From positions 1-7,477 of the forward strand of contig NZ_CALLYO010000195.1 in assembly GCF_937858865.1 (NCBI RefSeq): 7,477 bases of DNA, written 5' to 3'. Origin of the DNA: an uncultured Amaricoccus sp. Its GTDB lineage: Bacteria > Pseudomonadota > Alphaproteobacteria > Rhodobacterales > Rhodobacteraceae. Shown here piece by piece: positions 1 through 6,707 of this stretch (position 1 is its first letter; each line of letters starts with the position of its first letter). Both the position numbers and the translations under genes were made by a program. A model generated the notes under the pieces. It searched no databases. It saw only the letters and a list, made by a program, of their open reading frames with translations, and had not been told where the DNA came from.

Positions 1-2073
1 ACGCCGCTCATCATCTCCGGCCCGAGCCAGGACCGCTCCGAGCTCTACATCAAGGTCGACAAGCTGATCCCGAAGCTGACGTCCGAGCATTACGAGCTCG
101 ACGAGAAGCAGCGCACCGTCACCCTGACCGAGGAGGGCAACGAGTTCGCCGAGCGGCGGCTGCGCGAGATGGAGCTCCTGCCGCACGACGCCACGCTCTA
201 CGACCCCGAGAGCACCAACATCGTCCACCACGTGAACCAGGCACTCAGGGCGCACGTCCTCTTCCACCGGGACAAGGACTATATCGTCCGGAACGGCGAG
301 ATCATGCTGATCGACGAGTTCACCGGCCGGATGATGACCGGCCGGCGGCTCTCGGAGGGCCTGCACCAGGCGATCGAGGCGAAGGAGGACGTGGCGATCC
401 GGCCGGAGAACGTGACGCTCGCCTCCGTCACCTTCCAGAACTACTTCCGCCTCTACGAGAAGCTCGCCGGCATGACCGGCACCGCCGCGACCGAGGCGGA
501 CGAGTTCTTCGAGATCTACAAGCTCGGCGTGGTCGAGGTGCCGACCAACATGCCGGTGATCCGCGCCGACAACGACGACCAGGTCTTCCGCACCGCCCGC
601 GAGAAGCACGAGGCCATCGTCGCCGAGATCAAGCGCGCCCACGAGGCCGGCCAGCCGATGCTCGTCGGCACCACCTCGATCGAGAAGTCCGAGGCGCTCT
701 CGGAGATGCTGAAGAAGGCCAGGGTGCCGCACAACGTGCTGAACGCGCGCTACCACGAGCAGGAGGCCGAGATCGTCGCCGAGGCGGGCGTCGAGGGCGC
801 GGTCACCATCGCGACCAACATGGCCGGCCGCGGCACCGACATCCAGCTCGGCGGCAACATCGACATGCGCGTCGCCAAGGAGCTCGAGGCCGCCGCGGCC
901 GAGGAGCGCCAGGTCGATCCCGCCGCGGTGCGCGCGCGCATCGAGGCGGAGATCGCCGACGCTCGCGAGAAGGTGCGCGCGCTCGGCGGGCTCTACGTCC
1001 TCGCCACCGAGCGGCACGAGAGCCGGCGCATCGACAACCAGCTGCGCGGCCGGTCCGGCCGCCAGGGCGACCCGGGGCGGACGAACTTCTACCTCAGCCT
1101 CGAGGACGACCTGATGCGGATCTTCGGCTCCGACCGGCTCGACTCGATGCTCGGGCGGCTCGGGATGAAGGAGGGGGAGGCGATCGTCCACCCCTGGGTC
1201 AACAAGGCGCTGGAGAAGGCGCAGGGCAAGGTCGAGGCGCGCAACTTCGACATCCGCAAGAACCTGCTCAAGTACGACGACGTGATGAACGACCAGCGCA
1301 AGGTGATCTTCGCCCAGCGCCGCGAGATCATGGAGTCGAACGATCTCTCCGACGTCGTCACCGACATGCGCCACCAGGTCGTCGAGGATCTGGTGAGCGA
1401 GCACGTCCCGGCCAAGGCCTATGCCGACCAGTGGGACATCGACGGACTGGCCGCGCAGGTGCGCCACGTCTTCGGGGTCGATCTGCCGATCGCCGCCTGG
1501 GCCGAGGAGGAGGGCGTCGACGACGCCGACATCCGCGAGCGGCTGCTGGCGGCGACCGACGCGCAGATGGCCGACAAGTCCGCCCGCTACGGCGCGGAGA
1601 CGATGCGCGCCATCGAGAAGCAGGTGCTGTTGCAGACCATCGACACCAACTGGCGCGAGCACCTCGTCACCCTCGATCATCTCCGCGGCGTCGTCGGCTT
1701 CCGCGGCTATGCCCAGCGCGATCCGCTCAACGAGTACAAGACCGAGGGCTTCCAGCTCTTCGAGGGGCTGCTCAACCGGCTGCGGATCGAGGTGAGCCGG
1801 ATGCTCGCCCACGTCCAGGTGCTGACGCAGGAGGAGCAGCAGGCGATGCTGGAGGCGCAGGCCCGCGCCCAGGCGGCGCAGCTCGCCGCCGCGCGCCCCG
1901 CGCCCGCCCAGCCGGCCGAGCCGGCCCGCATCCCGGCCATGGCCGGCGCCGGCCCGGCGCTCGCCGCCGGCGTCGATCCGGGCGATCCCGGCACCTGGGG
2001 CCAGAGCGGCCGCAACGATCCCTGCCCCTGCGGCTCCGGCAAGAAGTACAAGCACTGCCACGGCCGGGTGTAG
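1..2073 (+). CDS. secA: Preprotein translocase ATPase SecA (5'-truncated by window edge)
   Basis: SecA is the cytosolic and membrane-associated ATPase that drives unfolded preproteins through SecYEG. The reading frame is open from base 1, giving 690 residues. Full SecA is about 900, so roughly 220 N-terminal residues (the Walker A part of NBD1) lie outside the window. The visible part opens in the preprotein cross-linking domain (TPLIISGP, bases 1-24). It continues through the rest of NBD1 ([26 protein letters not shown], about 430-508) and NBD2 ([15 protein letters not shown], about 811-855; the arginine-rich motif [15 protein letters not shown], about 1027-1071). Next come the helical wing and scaffold domains, with the two-helix-finger region around 1630-1790. 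An Ala/Pro-rich linker (about 1855-1970) follows, then the zinc-binding SEC-C tail [14 protein letters not shown] (about 2023-2064), which contacts SecB and phospholipids. No frameshift or missing motif is visible. The gene converges on the minus-strand cluster. Confidence 0.98.
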   Translation, partial: TPLIISGPSQDRSELYIKVDKLIPKLTSEHYELDEKQRTVTLTEEGNEFAERRLREMELLPHDATLYDPESTNIVHHVNQALRAHVLFHRDKDYIVRNGEIMLIDEFTGRMMTGRRLSEGLHQAIEAKEDVAIRPENVTLASVTFQNYFRLYEKLAGMTGTAATEADEFFEIYKLGVVEVPTNMPVIRADNDDQVFRTAREKHEAIVAEIKRAHEAGQPMLVGTTSIEKSEALSEMLKKARVPHNVLNARYHEQEAEIVAEAGVEGAVTIATNMAGRGTDIQLGGNIDMRVAKELEAAAAEERQVDPAAVRARIEAEIADAREKVRALGGLYVLATERHESRRIDNQLRGRSGRQGDPGRTNFYLSLEDDLMRIFGSDRLDSMLGRLGMKEGEAIVHPWVNKALEKAQGKVEARNFDIRKNLLKYDDVMNDQRKVIFAQRREIMESNDLSDVVTDMRHQVVEDLVSEHVPAKAYADQWDIDGLAAQVRHVFGVDLPIAAWAEEEGVDDADIRERLLAATDAQMADKSARYGAETMRAIEKQVLLQTIDTNWREHLVTLDHLRGVVGFRGYAQRDPLNEYKTEGFQLFEGLLNRLRIEVSRMLAHVQVLTQEEQQAMLEAQARAQAAQLAAARPAPAQPAEPARIPAMAGAGPALAAGVDPGDPGTWGQSGRNDPCPCGSGKKYKHCHGRV

Positions 2074-2100
2074 CGGCGGCGCGACCTCTCGGTCGCCGCT
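2072..2100 (+). terminator. Possible secA terminator hairpin
   Basis: Directly overlapping the secA stop codon, GCGACC (2081-2086) pairs with GGTCGC (2091-2096) around a TCTC loop. The outer arms AGCG (2072-2075) and CGCT (2097-2100) can extend the stem across a 5-nt bulge. No T-run follows, so intrinsic termination is uncertain. The position right after secA and before a convergent gene is the main argument. Confidence 0.35.
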
Positions 2101-2115
2101 CGTCCGTACAGACCT

Positions 2116-2133
2116 TGTCGCACGCGTGCGACA
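2116..2133. promoter_or_regulatory. Perfect 18-bp palindrome, possible operator or hairpin
   Basis: TGTCGCACGCGTGCGACA equals its own reverse complement over all 18 bases. It lies between the convergent ends of secA and the acyltransferase gene. As DNA it looks like a site for a symmetric dimeric protein. As RNA it could fold into a 7-bp stem with a CGCG loop, but there is no T-run on either side to make it a classical terminator. No plus-strand gene starts nearby, so an operator role has no obvious target. I do not recognise the motif as a known regulator's site. Confidence 0.4.
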
Positions 2134-2146
2134 GCGTGCAAGTTAT

Positions 2147-2177
2147 TGAACGCGCTCGTATATTCTGAAAGCGTTCA
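2147..2177. repeat. Inverted repeat TGAACGC-N17-GCGTTCA in an AT-rich island
   Basis: TGAACGC (2147-2153) and GCGTTCA (2171-2177) are exact inverted copies separated by 17 nt. They sit in a patch (2141-2200) with 24 G/C in 60 bases, far below the surrounding composition. A pyrimidine-rich tract (TTCTTCCTTC, 2178-2187) and an 8-bp palindrome GGTTAACC (2193-2200) follow. It could be a binding site, a weak long-loop terminator, or part of an unannotated small RNA locus. I found no convincing -35/-10 pair in it on either strand. Confidence 0.35.
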
Positions 2178-2223
2178 TTCTTCCTTCATCAAGGTTAACC
2201 GTGTTGCGGAGGGCCGCCTCGCG

Positions 2224-3408
2224 TCAGTCCGCTTGCGTGCCCGCAGGCGCGCGGCGGAAGGGGCCGTAGGCGGTGAGGACCTCGATCTCCTCGTCGACCG
2301 CTCGCGCCTCGGCCTCGAGATACTGCGCGACGGCGCGGGCGAAGCCTGCGTCGGCGATCCAGTGCAGCGAGTGGATGGGCGTCGGGACGTAGCCCCGCGC
2401 CAGCTTGTGCTCCCCCTGGGCCCCGGCCTCGACCCGCGCGAGGCGGTGCGCGATCGCCCAGTCGATCGCCTGATAGTAGCAGAGCTCGAAATGCAGGCAG
2501 GGGTGGTCCTCGACGCAGCCCCAGTAGCGGCCGTAGAGCGCGTCGCGGCCGATGAAGTTGAGCGCCCCCGCCACCCACCTGCCGCCGCGGCGGGCCAGCA
2601 CCAGCAGCGCGTCGTCGCGCATCGTCTCCTGCACCCGGTCGAAGAAGGTGCGCGTGAGGTACGGATGCCCCCACTTGCGGCTGCCGGTGTCCTGGTAGAA
2701 GCGCCAGAAGGCGTCCCAGTGCGCCGGCTCGATGGCGGCGCCGGTCAGCCGCACGATGTCACCGCCGAAGGCGTGCGCCCGCTCGCGCTCCTTACGGATC
2801 GCCTTGCGCTTGCGCGAGGAGAGGTCGGCGAGGAAGTCCCCGAAGTCGGCATAGCCGCGGTTCTGCCAGTGGAACTGCTGCGTGGTGCGGGCGAGGAGCC
2901 CCGCCGCCTCCCCCCACGCGCGTTCGGCCTCGGTGCAGAAGGTCATGTGCCAGCCGGAGACCTTCGTGCGCTCGGCCAGCGTCAGCGCCCCCTGCAGCAG
3001 CGCCGCGCGCCCCTCGGCCTCGAACCCCGGCCGGGTCAGGAAGCGCCGCCCGGTGGCCGGCGTGAAGGGCACCGCCGACTGCAGCTTGGGATAGTAGCGC
3101 CCGCCGGCCCGCTCCCAGGCGTGCGCCCAGTTGTGGTCGAAGATGTATTCGCCCTGGCTGTGGCTCTTGGCGTAGAGCGGCATCACCGCGATCGGCAGCC
3201 CCTCGGCGCGGGCGACGAGATGCCGCGGCATCCAGCCGCTGCCCCGCCCGACCGAACCCGAGGCCTCGAGCGCGGAGAGGAAGCGGTGGGTGGTGAACGG
3301 GTCGACGGGCCGGACGCCGCCGTCGCCGGCGCAGGCGTCCCACTCGGCCGGGGCGATCTCGCCGAGGCCGCCCAGAACCGTGATCTCGATGCTTGCCCCT
3401 CCGTCCAT
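2224..3408 (-). CDS. GNAT-fold/FemAB-like N-acyltransferase (COG3146, DUF482 type)
   Basis: This protein of 394 residues looks like the 'predicted N-acyltransferase / peptidogalycan biosynthesis protein' family common in Proteobacteria. The substrate of this family is not established to my knowledge. Family-like blocks, numbered from the chosen start, are PFTTHRFLSALE (37-48), YIFDHNWAHAWER (88-100), the basic SRKRKAIRKER (198-208), and the C-terminal EAGAQGEHK (327-335) followed by RGY and HWI. There is no signal peptide or membrane segment, so it is probably cytosolic. I chose the ATG at 3406-3408 because GGAGG lies 4 nt upstream and the product then begins at a typical family position. A longer form starting with TTG at 3459 would overlap the preceding stop codon but has only a weak ribosome-binding site. 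It is the last gene of the minus-strand cluster and converges on secA. Family assignment is good; biochemical function is unknown. Confidence 0.85.
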   Translation of the reverse strand: MDGGASIEITVLGGLGEIAPAEWDACAGDGGVRPVDPFTTHRFLSALEASGSVGRGSGWMPRHLVARAEGLPIAVMPLYAKSHSQGEYIFDHNWAHAWERAGGRYYPKLQSAVPFTPATGRRFLTRPGFEAEGRAALLQGALTLAERTKVSGWHMTFCTEAERAWGEAAGLLARTTQQFHWQNRGYADFGDFLADLSSRKRKAIRKERERAHAFGGDIVRLTGAAIEPAHWDAFWRFYQDTGSRKWGHPYLTRTFFDRVQETMRDDALLVLARRGGRWVAGALNFIGRDALYGRYWGCVEDHPCLHFELCYYQAIDWAIAHRLARVEAGAQGEHKLARGYVPTPIHSLHWIADAGFARAVAQYLEAEARAVDEEIEVLTAYGPFRRAPAGTQAD

Positions 3409-3455
3409 CCGGCCTCCGCGGGTTCGCCTCAGAGATGGCGGGGAAAGCGATGGCG

Positions 3456-3701
3456 TCAATGGGCCTGGCCGCGCCGGCGGCGACCGGCCGCGGTTCCGAA
3501 TTGTTCCAGCTGTCTCGGCTCACGCCGCCGTGAGGTCGCGACCCAGGCGATGGCGAGCATCACCGGCAGCTCCAGGGCGAGGGCGGCGTCGGGCCCGAGG
3601 CGCGGCGCGAGGACGAAGATGCGGAGCGTGCCGAGGAGGGGGCCGGCGGCGAGGAGGAGGAGGAGCGCGAGCGCGCCCCCGGCGAGGAGGCCGCGGCTCA
3701 T
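3456..3701 (-). CDS. Small two-helix membrane protein, unknown function
   Basis: The 81-residue product has two hydrophobic segments. The first is about residues 5-24, including five consecutive leucines at 13-17; the second is about residues 41-55 (LELPVMLAIAWVA). They are separated by GTLRIFVLAPRLGPD. The C-terminal tail is short, arginine-rich and non-membrane (RRRR near the end). It is most likely an inner-membrane protein. Translation is probably coupled to the upstream gene: its ATG (3699-3701) shares an ATGA overlap with the stop of the phosphodiesterase gene. From memory, related bacteria carry longer membrane proteins with the same central 'GTLR..(V/L)LAP.LG...LELP.ML' core, so this copy may lack the C-terminal helices; that is recollection, not a search. 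The overlap and gene-like membrane pattern support a real gene, but it could be a degenerate remnant. Confidence 0.65.
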   Translation of the reverse strand: MSRGLLAGGALALLLLLAAGPLLGTLRIFVLAPRLGPDAALALELPVMLAIAWVATSRRREPRQLEQFGTAAGRRRRGQAH

Positions 3702-4474
3702 GACGGGAGCGGCGGCCGGTACCCCTCGAAGGTGATATTATCGGCGACCGTGCGGGCGGCGGCCTCCTCGGCCGGGCTGCGGACCGTCCAGGTGAGGACG
3801 GGCAGGCCCTCGGCCTTCAGCCGGGCGACCGCCGGGTTGGCGAGGTCGCGGTGGTCGTGCGAGATGAAGGCCACGCCCAGGCGCTCCGCGTCGGCGAGGG
3901 CGGCGAGCTCGGCCAGCCGGTAGTCGGGCAGCACCCAGTCGCCGCCGTCGAAGGCACAGGTGGTGAGGCCGCGCGGCCGCCCCGGCGCCCGCTCCGCCAG
4001 CGCCGCCACCGAATGCGGGTTGAAGGACATGAGCGCCACCGCGCCGTCATAGCCGGCGAGCAGCTCGGCCACCCGCGCCTCGAGCGGCCCGACGTCCGGC
4101 CCGAGCGCGCCGTCCTGGTCCTTGACCTCGATGAGGAGCGGCGCCCGCCCGGCGACGAGCGCCAGCACCTCGGCGAGCGTCGGCACCGTCTCGCCCCCGA
4201 CGAGCAGCGGCGTCGCGGCGAGCTGGGCGGCGGCATAGTCGCGCACCAGCCCCGGCAACCCGGTCAGCCGCGGCATCTCGTCGTCGTGGAAGACCACCGC
4301 CTCGCCGTCGGCGCTCCGCTGGATGTCCATCTCGATGCCGTAGCCGGCGGCGATCGCCGCGGCGAAGGCGCCGCGGCTGTTCTCGGCCACGCCCTTCGCG
4401 CGGTCGTGCAGCCCGCGGTGGGCGAGGGGGACGCCGAGGAAGGCGCGCGGCAGCTCAGGCGATCTCGAAGACAC
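3698..4474 (-). CDS. Glycerophosphodiester phosphodiesterase (GDPD, UgpQ-like)
   Basis: This enzyme hydrolyses glycerophosphodiesters (deacylated phospholipids) to glycerol 3-phosphate and an alcohol, feeding phospholipid turnover and phosphate scavenging. The 258-residue protein is a single TIM-barrel GDPD domain. The catalytic and metal-site residues are visible: H19-R20-G21, E31-N32-x-R34, E48 and D50 in IEMDIQRS, H63-D64, and E116-V-K118. The C-terminal LTWTVRS and the final DNITFEGYRP also fit. There is no signal peptide, so it is probably cytosolic. The start is GTG at 4472-4474, with GAGG 6 nt upstream inside the end of the Rid gene. No ATG lies between there and the conserved AFLGVPLAHRG, so a later start would damage the domain. 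It overlaps the Rid gene by 20 nt and the small membrane protein by 4 nt, indicating one transcript. Confidence 0.93.
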   Translation of the reverse strand: MSSRSPELPRAFLGVPLAHRGLHDRAKGVAENSRGAFAAAIAAGYGIEMDIQRSADGEAVVFHDDEMPRLTGLPGLVRDYAAAQLAATPLLVGGETVPTLAEVLALVAGRAPLLIEVKDQDGALGPDVGPLEARVAELLAGYDGAVALMSFNPHSVAALAERAPGRPRGLTTCAFDGGDWVLPDYRLAELAALADAERLGVAFISHDHRDLANPAVARLKAEGLPVLTWTVRSPAEEAAARTVADNITFEGYRPPLPS

Positions 4475-4919
4475 CTTCCACCTCGATCACCGCCCCGAGC
4501 GGCAGCGCCGCCATCCCGACCGCCGAGCGCGCGTGCCGCCCCGCCTCGCCGAGCACGGCGACGAGGACATCCGAGCAGCCGTTCATCACCTGCGGCTGCT
4601 GGGTGAAATCGGGGGCGGAGTTCACGAAGCCGGTCAGCTTCACCACCCGCCGCACCCGGTCGAGATCGCCGCCGCAGGCGGTGCGCAGCCGGGCGAGCAG
4701 CTGGTGCGCGCAGGTCGCCGCCGCGGCCGCCCCCGCCTCGACGCTCGTCCCGGCCCCGAGCTTGCCGGTGATGACCCCGTCCGGCCCGCGGCTGACCTGG
4801 CCCGAGACGTAGACCATGCTGCCCGAGACCACGAAGGGGACGTAGTTCGCCTCCGGCGCCGGCGGGTCGACGAGGGTGATGCCGAGCTCGGCGAGGCGGG
4901 CGTCGATCTTCGAGGGCAT
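4455..4919 (-). CDS. Rid (YjgF/YER057c/UK114) family protein lacking the RidA catalytic arginine
   Basis: The product of 154 residues is a Rid-family protein; members form trimers with ligand clefts between subunits. It resembles the subgroup with sequences like 'VVSGSMVYVSGQVSRGPDG' (res. 31-49) and 'RSAVGMAALPLGAVIEVEGVFEI' (131-153). In E. coli RidA, Arg105 in the segment ARLPKD is needed to deaminate reactive 2-aminoacrylate imines. The aligned position here is Ala138 (AALP), while the following glutamate (E146) is kept. Family members without this arginine (Rid4-Rid7 groups) are not thought to be imine deaminases, so the role is open. The ATG at 4917-4919 has AAGGAG 6 nt upstream; an open frame extends further upstream, but without homologous sequence or a better start. 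It is first in the minus-strand cluster and divergent from the metallo-hydrolase gene. Confidence 0.93.
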   Translation of the reverse strand: MPSKIDARLAELGITLVDPPAPEANYVPFVVSGSMVYVSGQVSRGPDGVITGKLGAGTSVEAGAAAAATCAHQLLARLRTACGGDLDRVRRVVKLTGFVNSAPDFTQQPQVMNGCSDVLVAVLGEAGRHARSAVGMAALPLGAVIEVEGVFEIA

Positions 4920-5034
4920 GGGGCACTCCTTCGGCCGTTTCGCGCGGAGCCTAGACGCTTTGCCCCGCGGCGGCGAGGGGGGTTGATCGGGGCGCCGGCC
5001 GGCGGGATGATGCGGAGGCGCCCGGAGGACTCCC
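4920..5034. promoter_or_regulatory. Divergent intergenic region with candidate promoters
   Basis: These 115 bases separate two outward-facing genes and should hold promoters for both. Toward the plus strand, TTGATC (4983-4988) and GATGAT (5006-5011) are 17 bases apart, a weak sigma70-like pair. They are followed by the GGAGGA ribosome-binding site (5024-5029), 5 nt before the ATG. Toward the minus strand, TAGGCT (reverse complement of 4948-4953) could be a -10 element, but I see no good -35 partner. No clear operator was found. The coordinates are firm; the promoter calls are tentative. Confidence 0.35.
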
Positions 5035-5910
5035 ATGCAGCCCGAGATCACCGGCTTCTTCCACCGCCCGACCAACACCGTCTCCTACGTCGTCGAGGAC
5101 CCGGAGACCGCAGCCTGCGCGGTCATCGACAGCGTGCTCGACTACGACCCCGACGCCGCTCGCACCGGCACGGCGCATGTCGACGGGATCATCGCCCACA
5201 TCCGCGGCCGCGGGCGGACCCTCGAGTGGATCCTCGAGACCCATGTCCACGCCGACCACCTCTCGGCCGCGCCCTACCTGCGCGACACCCTCGGCGGGCG
5301 CATCGCCATCGGCGCGCGGATCACCACCGTCCAGCACACCTTCGCCGTCATCTACAACGCCGAGCGCGGCTTCGCCCGCGACGGCTCGCAGTTCGACCAT
5401 CTGTTCGAGGACGGCGAGACCTTCGCCATCGGCAGCCTCGAGGGCGAATATCTCGCCACCCCCGGCCACACCCCGGCCTGCGGCTCCTACCGGATCGGCG
5501 ACAACATCTTCGTCGGCGACACCCTCTTCATGCCCGACTACGGCACGGCGCGCTGCGACTTCCCCGGCGGCGACGCGCGCACCATGTACCGCTCGATCCG
5601 CCGCATCCTCGCCCATCACCCGCAGACCGTGCTCTGGATGTGCCACGACTACGGCGCCCCCGGCCGCGAGGAGTTCGCCTGGCGCACCACCGTCGGCGCG
5701 GAGCGCGAGCAGAACCCGCAGGTCAGGGATGGCATCTCCGAGGACGAGTTCGTCCGCCTGCGCGAGGCGCGCGACGCCACCCTCGGCACGCCGAAGCTCC
5801 TCATCCCCTCGATCCAGGTCAACATGCGCGCCGGCAACCTGCCGCCGCCCGAGGACAACGGCACCCGCTACCTCAAGGTCCCGGTCAACGTCATCGGGCG
5901 CAAGGACTGA
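5035..5910 (+). CDS. MBL-fold metallo-hydrolase, persulfide dioxygenase/Blh-like
   Basis: This 291-residue, single-domain metallo-beta-lactamase-fold protein resembles ETHE1-type persulfide dioxygenases and the MBL part of Blh from BigR-regulated sulfide operons. Such enzymes oxidise glutathione persulfide to sulfite using mononuclear iron. The ligand set is complete: T-H70-V-H72-A-D74-H75, H145 in ATPGHTPACG, D162 in FVGDTLF and H204 in MCHDYG. H70, H145 and D162 would correspond to the ETHE1 iron triad. GTARCDFPGGDA (170-181) matches the segment that in this family holds the conserved R..D near the glutathione site. No rhodanese or DUF442 domain is attached, and no signal peptide is seen. 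The ATG has GGAGGA 5 nt upstream. No sulfur-metabolism gene is visible nearby, so the substrate rests on family similarity alone; a glyoxalase II-like thioesterase activity is the main alternative. Confidence 0.9.
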   Translation: MQPEITGFFHRPTNTVSYVVEDPETAACAVIDSVLDYDPDAARTGTAHVDGIIAHIRGRGRTLEWILETHVHADHLSAAPYLRDTLGGRIAIGARITTVQHTFAVIYNAERGFARDGSQFDHLFEDGETFAIGSLEGEYLATPGHTPACGSYRIGDNIFVGDTLFMPDYGTARCDFPGGDARTMYRSIRRILAHHPQTVLWMCHDYGAPGREEFAWRTTVGAEREQNPQVRDGISEDEFVRLREARDATLGTPKLLIPSIQVNMRAGNLPPPEDNGTRYLKVPVNVIGRKD

Positions 5911-5916
5911 CCGTTT

Positions 5917-5931
5917 ACCCGCCCCGCGGGT
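5917..5931 (+). terminator. Short hairpin between the MBL gene and mlaA
   Basis: ACCCGC (5917-5922) and GCGGGT (5926-5931) form a 6-bp, 3-nt-loop hairpin 6 nt after the MBL stop codon. No T-run follows directly. Two TTTACC copies (5914-5919 and 5939-5944) flank it, 25 nt apart. It may weakly terminate the MBL transcript or lie in the mlaA leader. The 71-base gap (5911-5981) shows no clear promoter. Confidence 0.3.
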
Positions 5932-5981
5932 GGAATCCTTTACCGAAGCCCGCTAAGCAGGCGGCTCGGGAGGAACGGCCG

Positions 5982-6707
5982 TTGCGGAAACTCGCGATCC
6001 TGATCGGGCTTGTGGCGGCCGTCGCCGCCTGCAGCCGGGCGCCGGGCGGCGACACCCTCGCCTACGACCCGAACGAGCCGTTCAACCGCCAGGCGCATGC
6101 CTTCAACCGCGAGCTGGATGCCGCCGCCTTCGGCCCGGTCGCGCGCGCCTACGGCACGACGGTGCCGCAGGACGTCCGGCACAAGGCGGCGAACCTGCGC
6201 GACAACTGGCGCCTCCCCGGCCAGGTCATCCAGTACGGCCTGCAGGGCCGCGGCACCGCGGCGGCGAAGTCGACGACCCGCTTCGCGGTCAACACGCTGC
6301 TCGGCCTCGGCGGCCTCCTCGACATCGCGGCCGAGATGGGGCTGCCCTACGAGGAGACCGGCTTCGACGAGGTCTTCCACAGCTGGGGGATCCCCGAGGG
6401 CGGCTATCTCGAGCTGCCGGTCGGCGGGCCGGGCACCGAGCGCGACTGGACCGGCTATGCCTTCGACCAGCTGCTCGACCCGACCTGGTACGTGCTGCCG
6501 GTGGCGGCCTCGAACGCGCTCCTCGCGCTCGGCGGGCTCGACATCGTCAACGACCGCTACGAGCTCGACCCGGTGGTCGAGGCGCTGCTGCACGAATCCG
6601 CCGACAGCTACAGCGCCCAGCGCATCGCCTACCTGCAGAACAAGCAGGCGCGGCTCGCCGGCGGCACCGACATCGACGAGCTGGAGGACATCTATGCCGA
6701 TCAGTGA
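5982..6707 (+). CDS. mlaA: Outer-membrane lipoprotein MlaA (VacJ family)
   Basis: MlaA is the outer-membrane component of the Mla pathway. It removes mislocalised phospholipids from the outer leaflet and passes them to periplasmic MlaC, preserving lipid asymmetry. The 241-residue protein starts with a lipoprotein signal: basic MRK, a hydrophobic run, then lipobox VAAC with the lipidated Cys at 17. The family signature DPNEPFNRQAHAFNRELD follows at 29-46. Further typical blocks are the NLRDNWRLPGQ region, TTRFAVNTLLGLGGLLDIA, and FHSWGIPEGGYLELPVGGPGTERD. Length is normal for the family. I chose the TTG at 5982-5984: GGAGG ends 8 nt upstream and this gives a proper signal peptide, while no ATG lies before the lipobox. 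The frame stays open far upstream, but that stretch is the shadow of other genes. Its end overlaps mlaC by 14 nt. Confidence 0.95.
   Translation: MRKLAILIGLVAAVAACSRAPGGDTLAYDPNEPFNRQAHAFNRELDAAAFGPVARAYGTTVPQDVRHKAANLRDNWRLPGQVIQYGLQGRGTAAAKSTTRFAVNTLLGLGGLLDIAAEMGLPYEETGFDEVFHSWGIPEGGYLELPVGGPGTERDWTGYAFDQLLDPTWYVLPVAASNALLALGGLDIVNDRYELDPVVEALLHESADSYSAQRIAYLQNKQARLAGGTDIDELEDIYADQ

Noticed and set aside
2145..2166. TTGAAC and TATTCT as a sigma70 promoter in the AT-rich island
   Set aside because: The spacing is only 9 bases, and no suitable -35 lies 16-18 bases upstream of TATTCT.
2146..3735. Long plus-strand open frame (529 codons) opposite the acyltransferase
   Set aside because: It is antisense to a gene with clear family blocks, has Arg/Val/Ala/Gly-rich low-complexity composition, and starts in the AT-rich island with no ribosome-binding site. 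It is a by-product of high GC content.
4920..5078. N-terminal extension of the Rid protein by 53 residues
   Set aside because: It would overlap the start of the divergent MBL gene and adds Pro/Arg-rich sequence foreign to the family. AAGGAG lies ideally before the ATG at 4919.
4533..5981. Upstream extension of the mlaA frame, suggesting a giant fusion protein
   Set aside because: The extension crosses the Rid gene in antisense and the MBL gene in another frame. Its composition is Arg/His/Pro-rich with no domain. A good ribosome-binding site plus lipoprotein signal marks the true start at 5982.
6010..6693. N-terminal extension of mlaC across mlaA
   Set aside because: The translation is Ser/Arg/Thr/Pro-rich shadow sequence. 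MlaC proper, with a signal peptide and GGAGG ribosome-binding site, starts at 6694.
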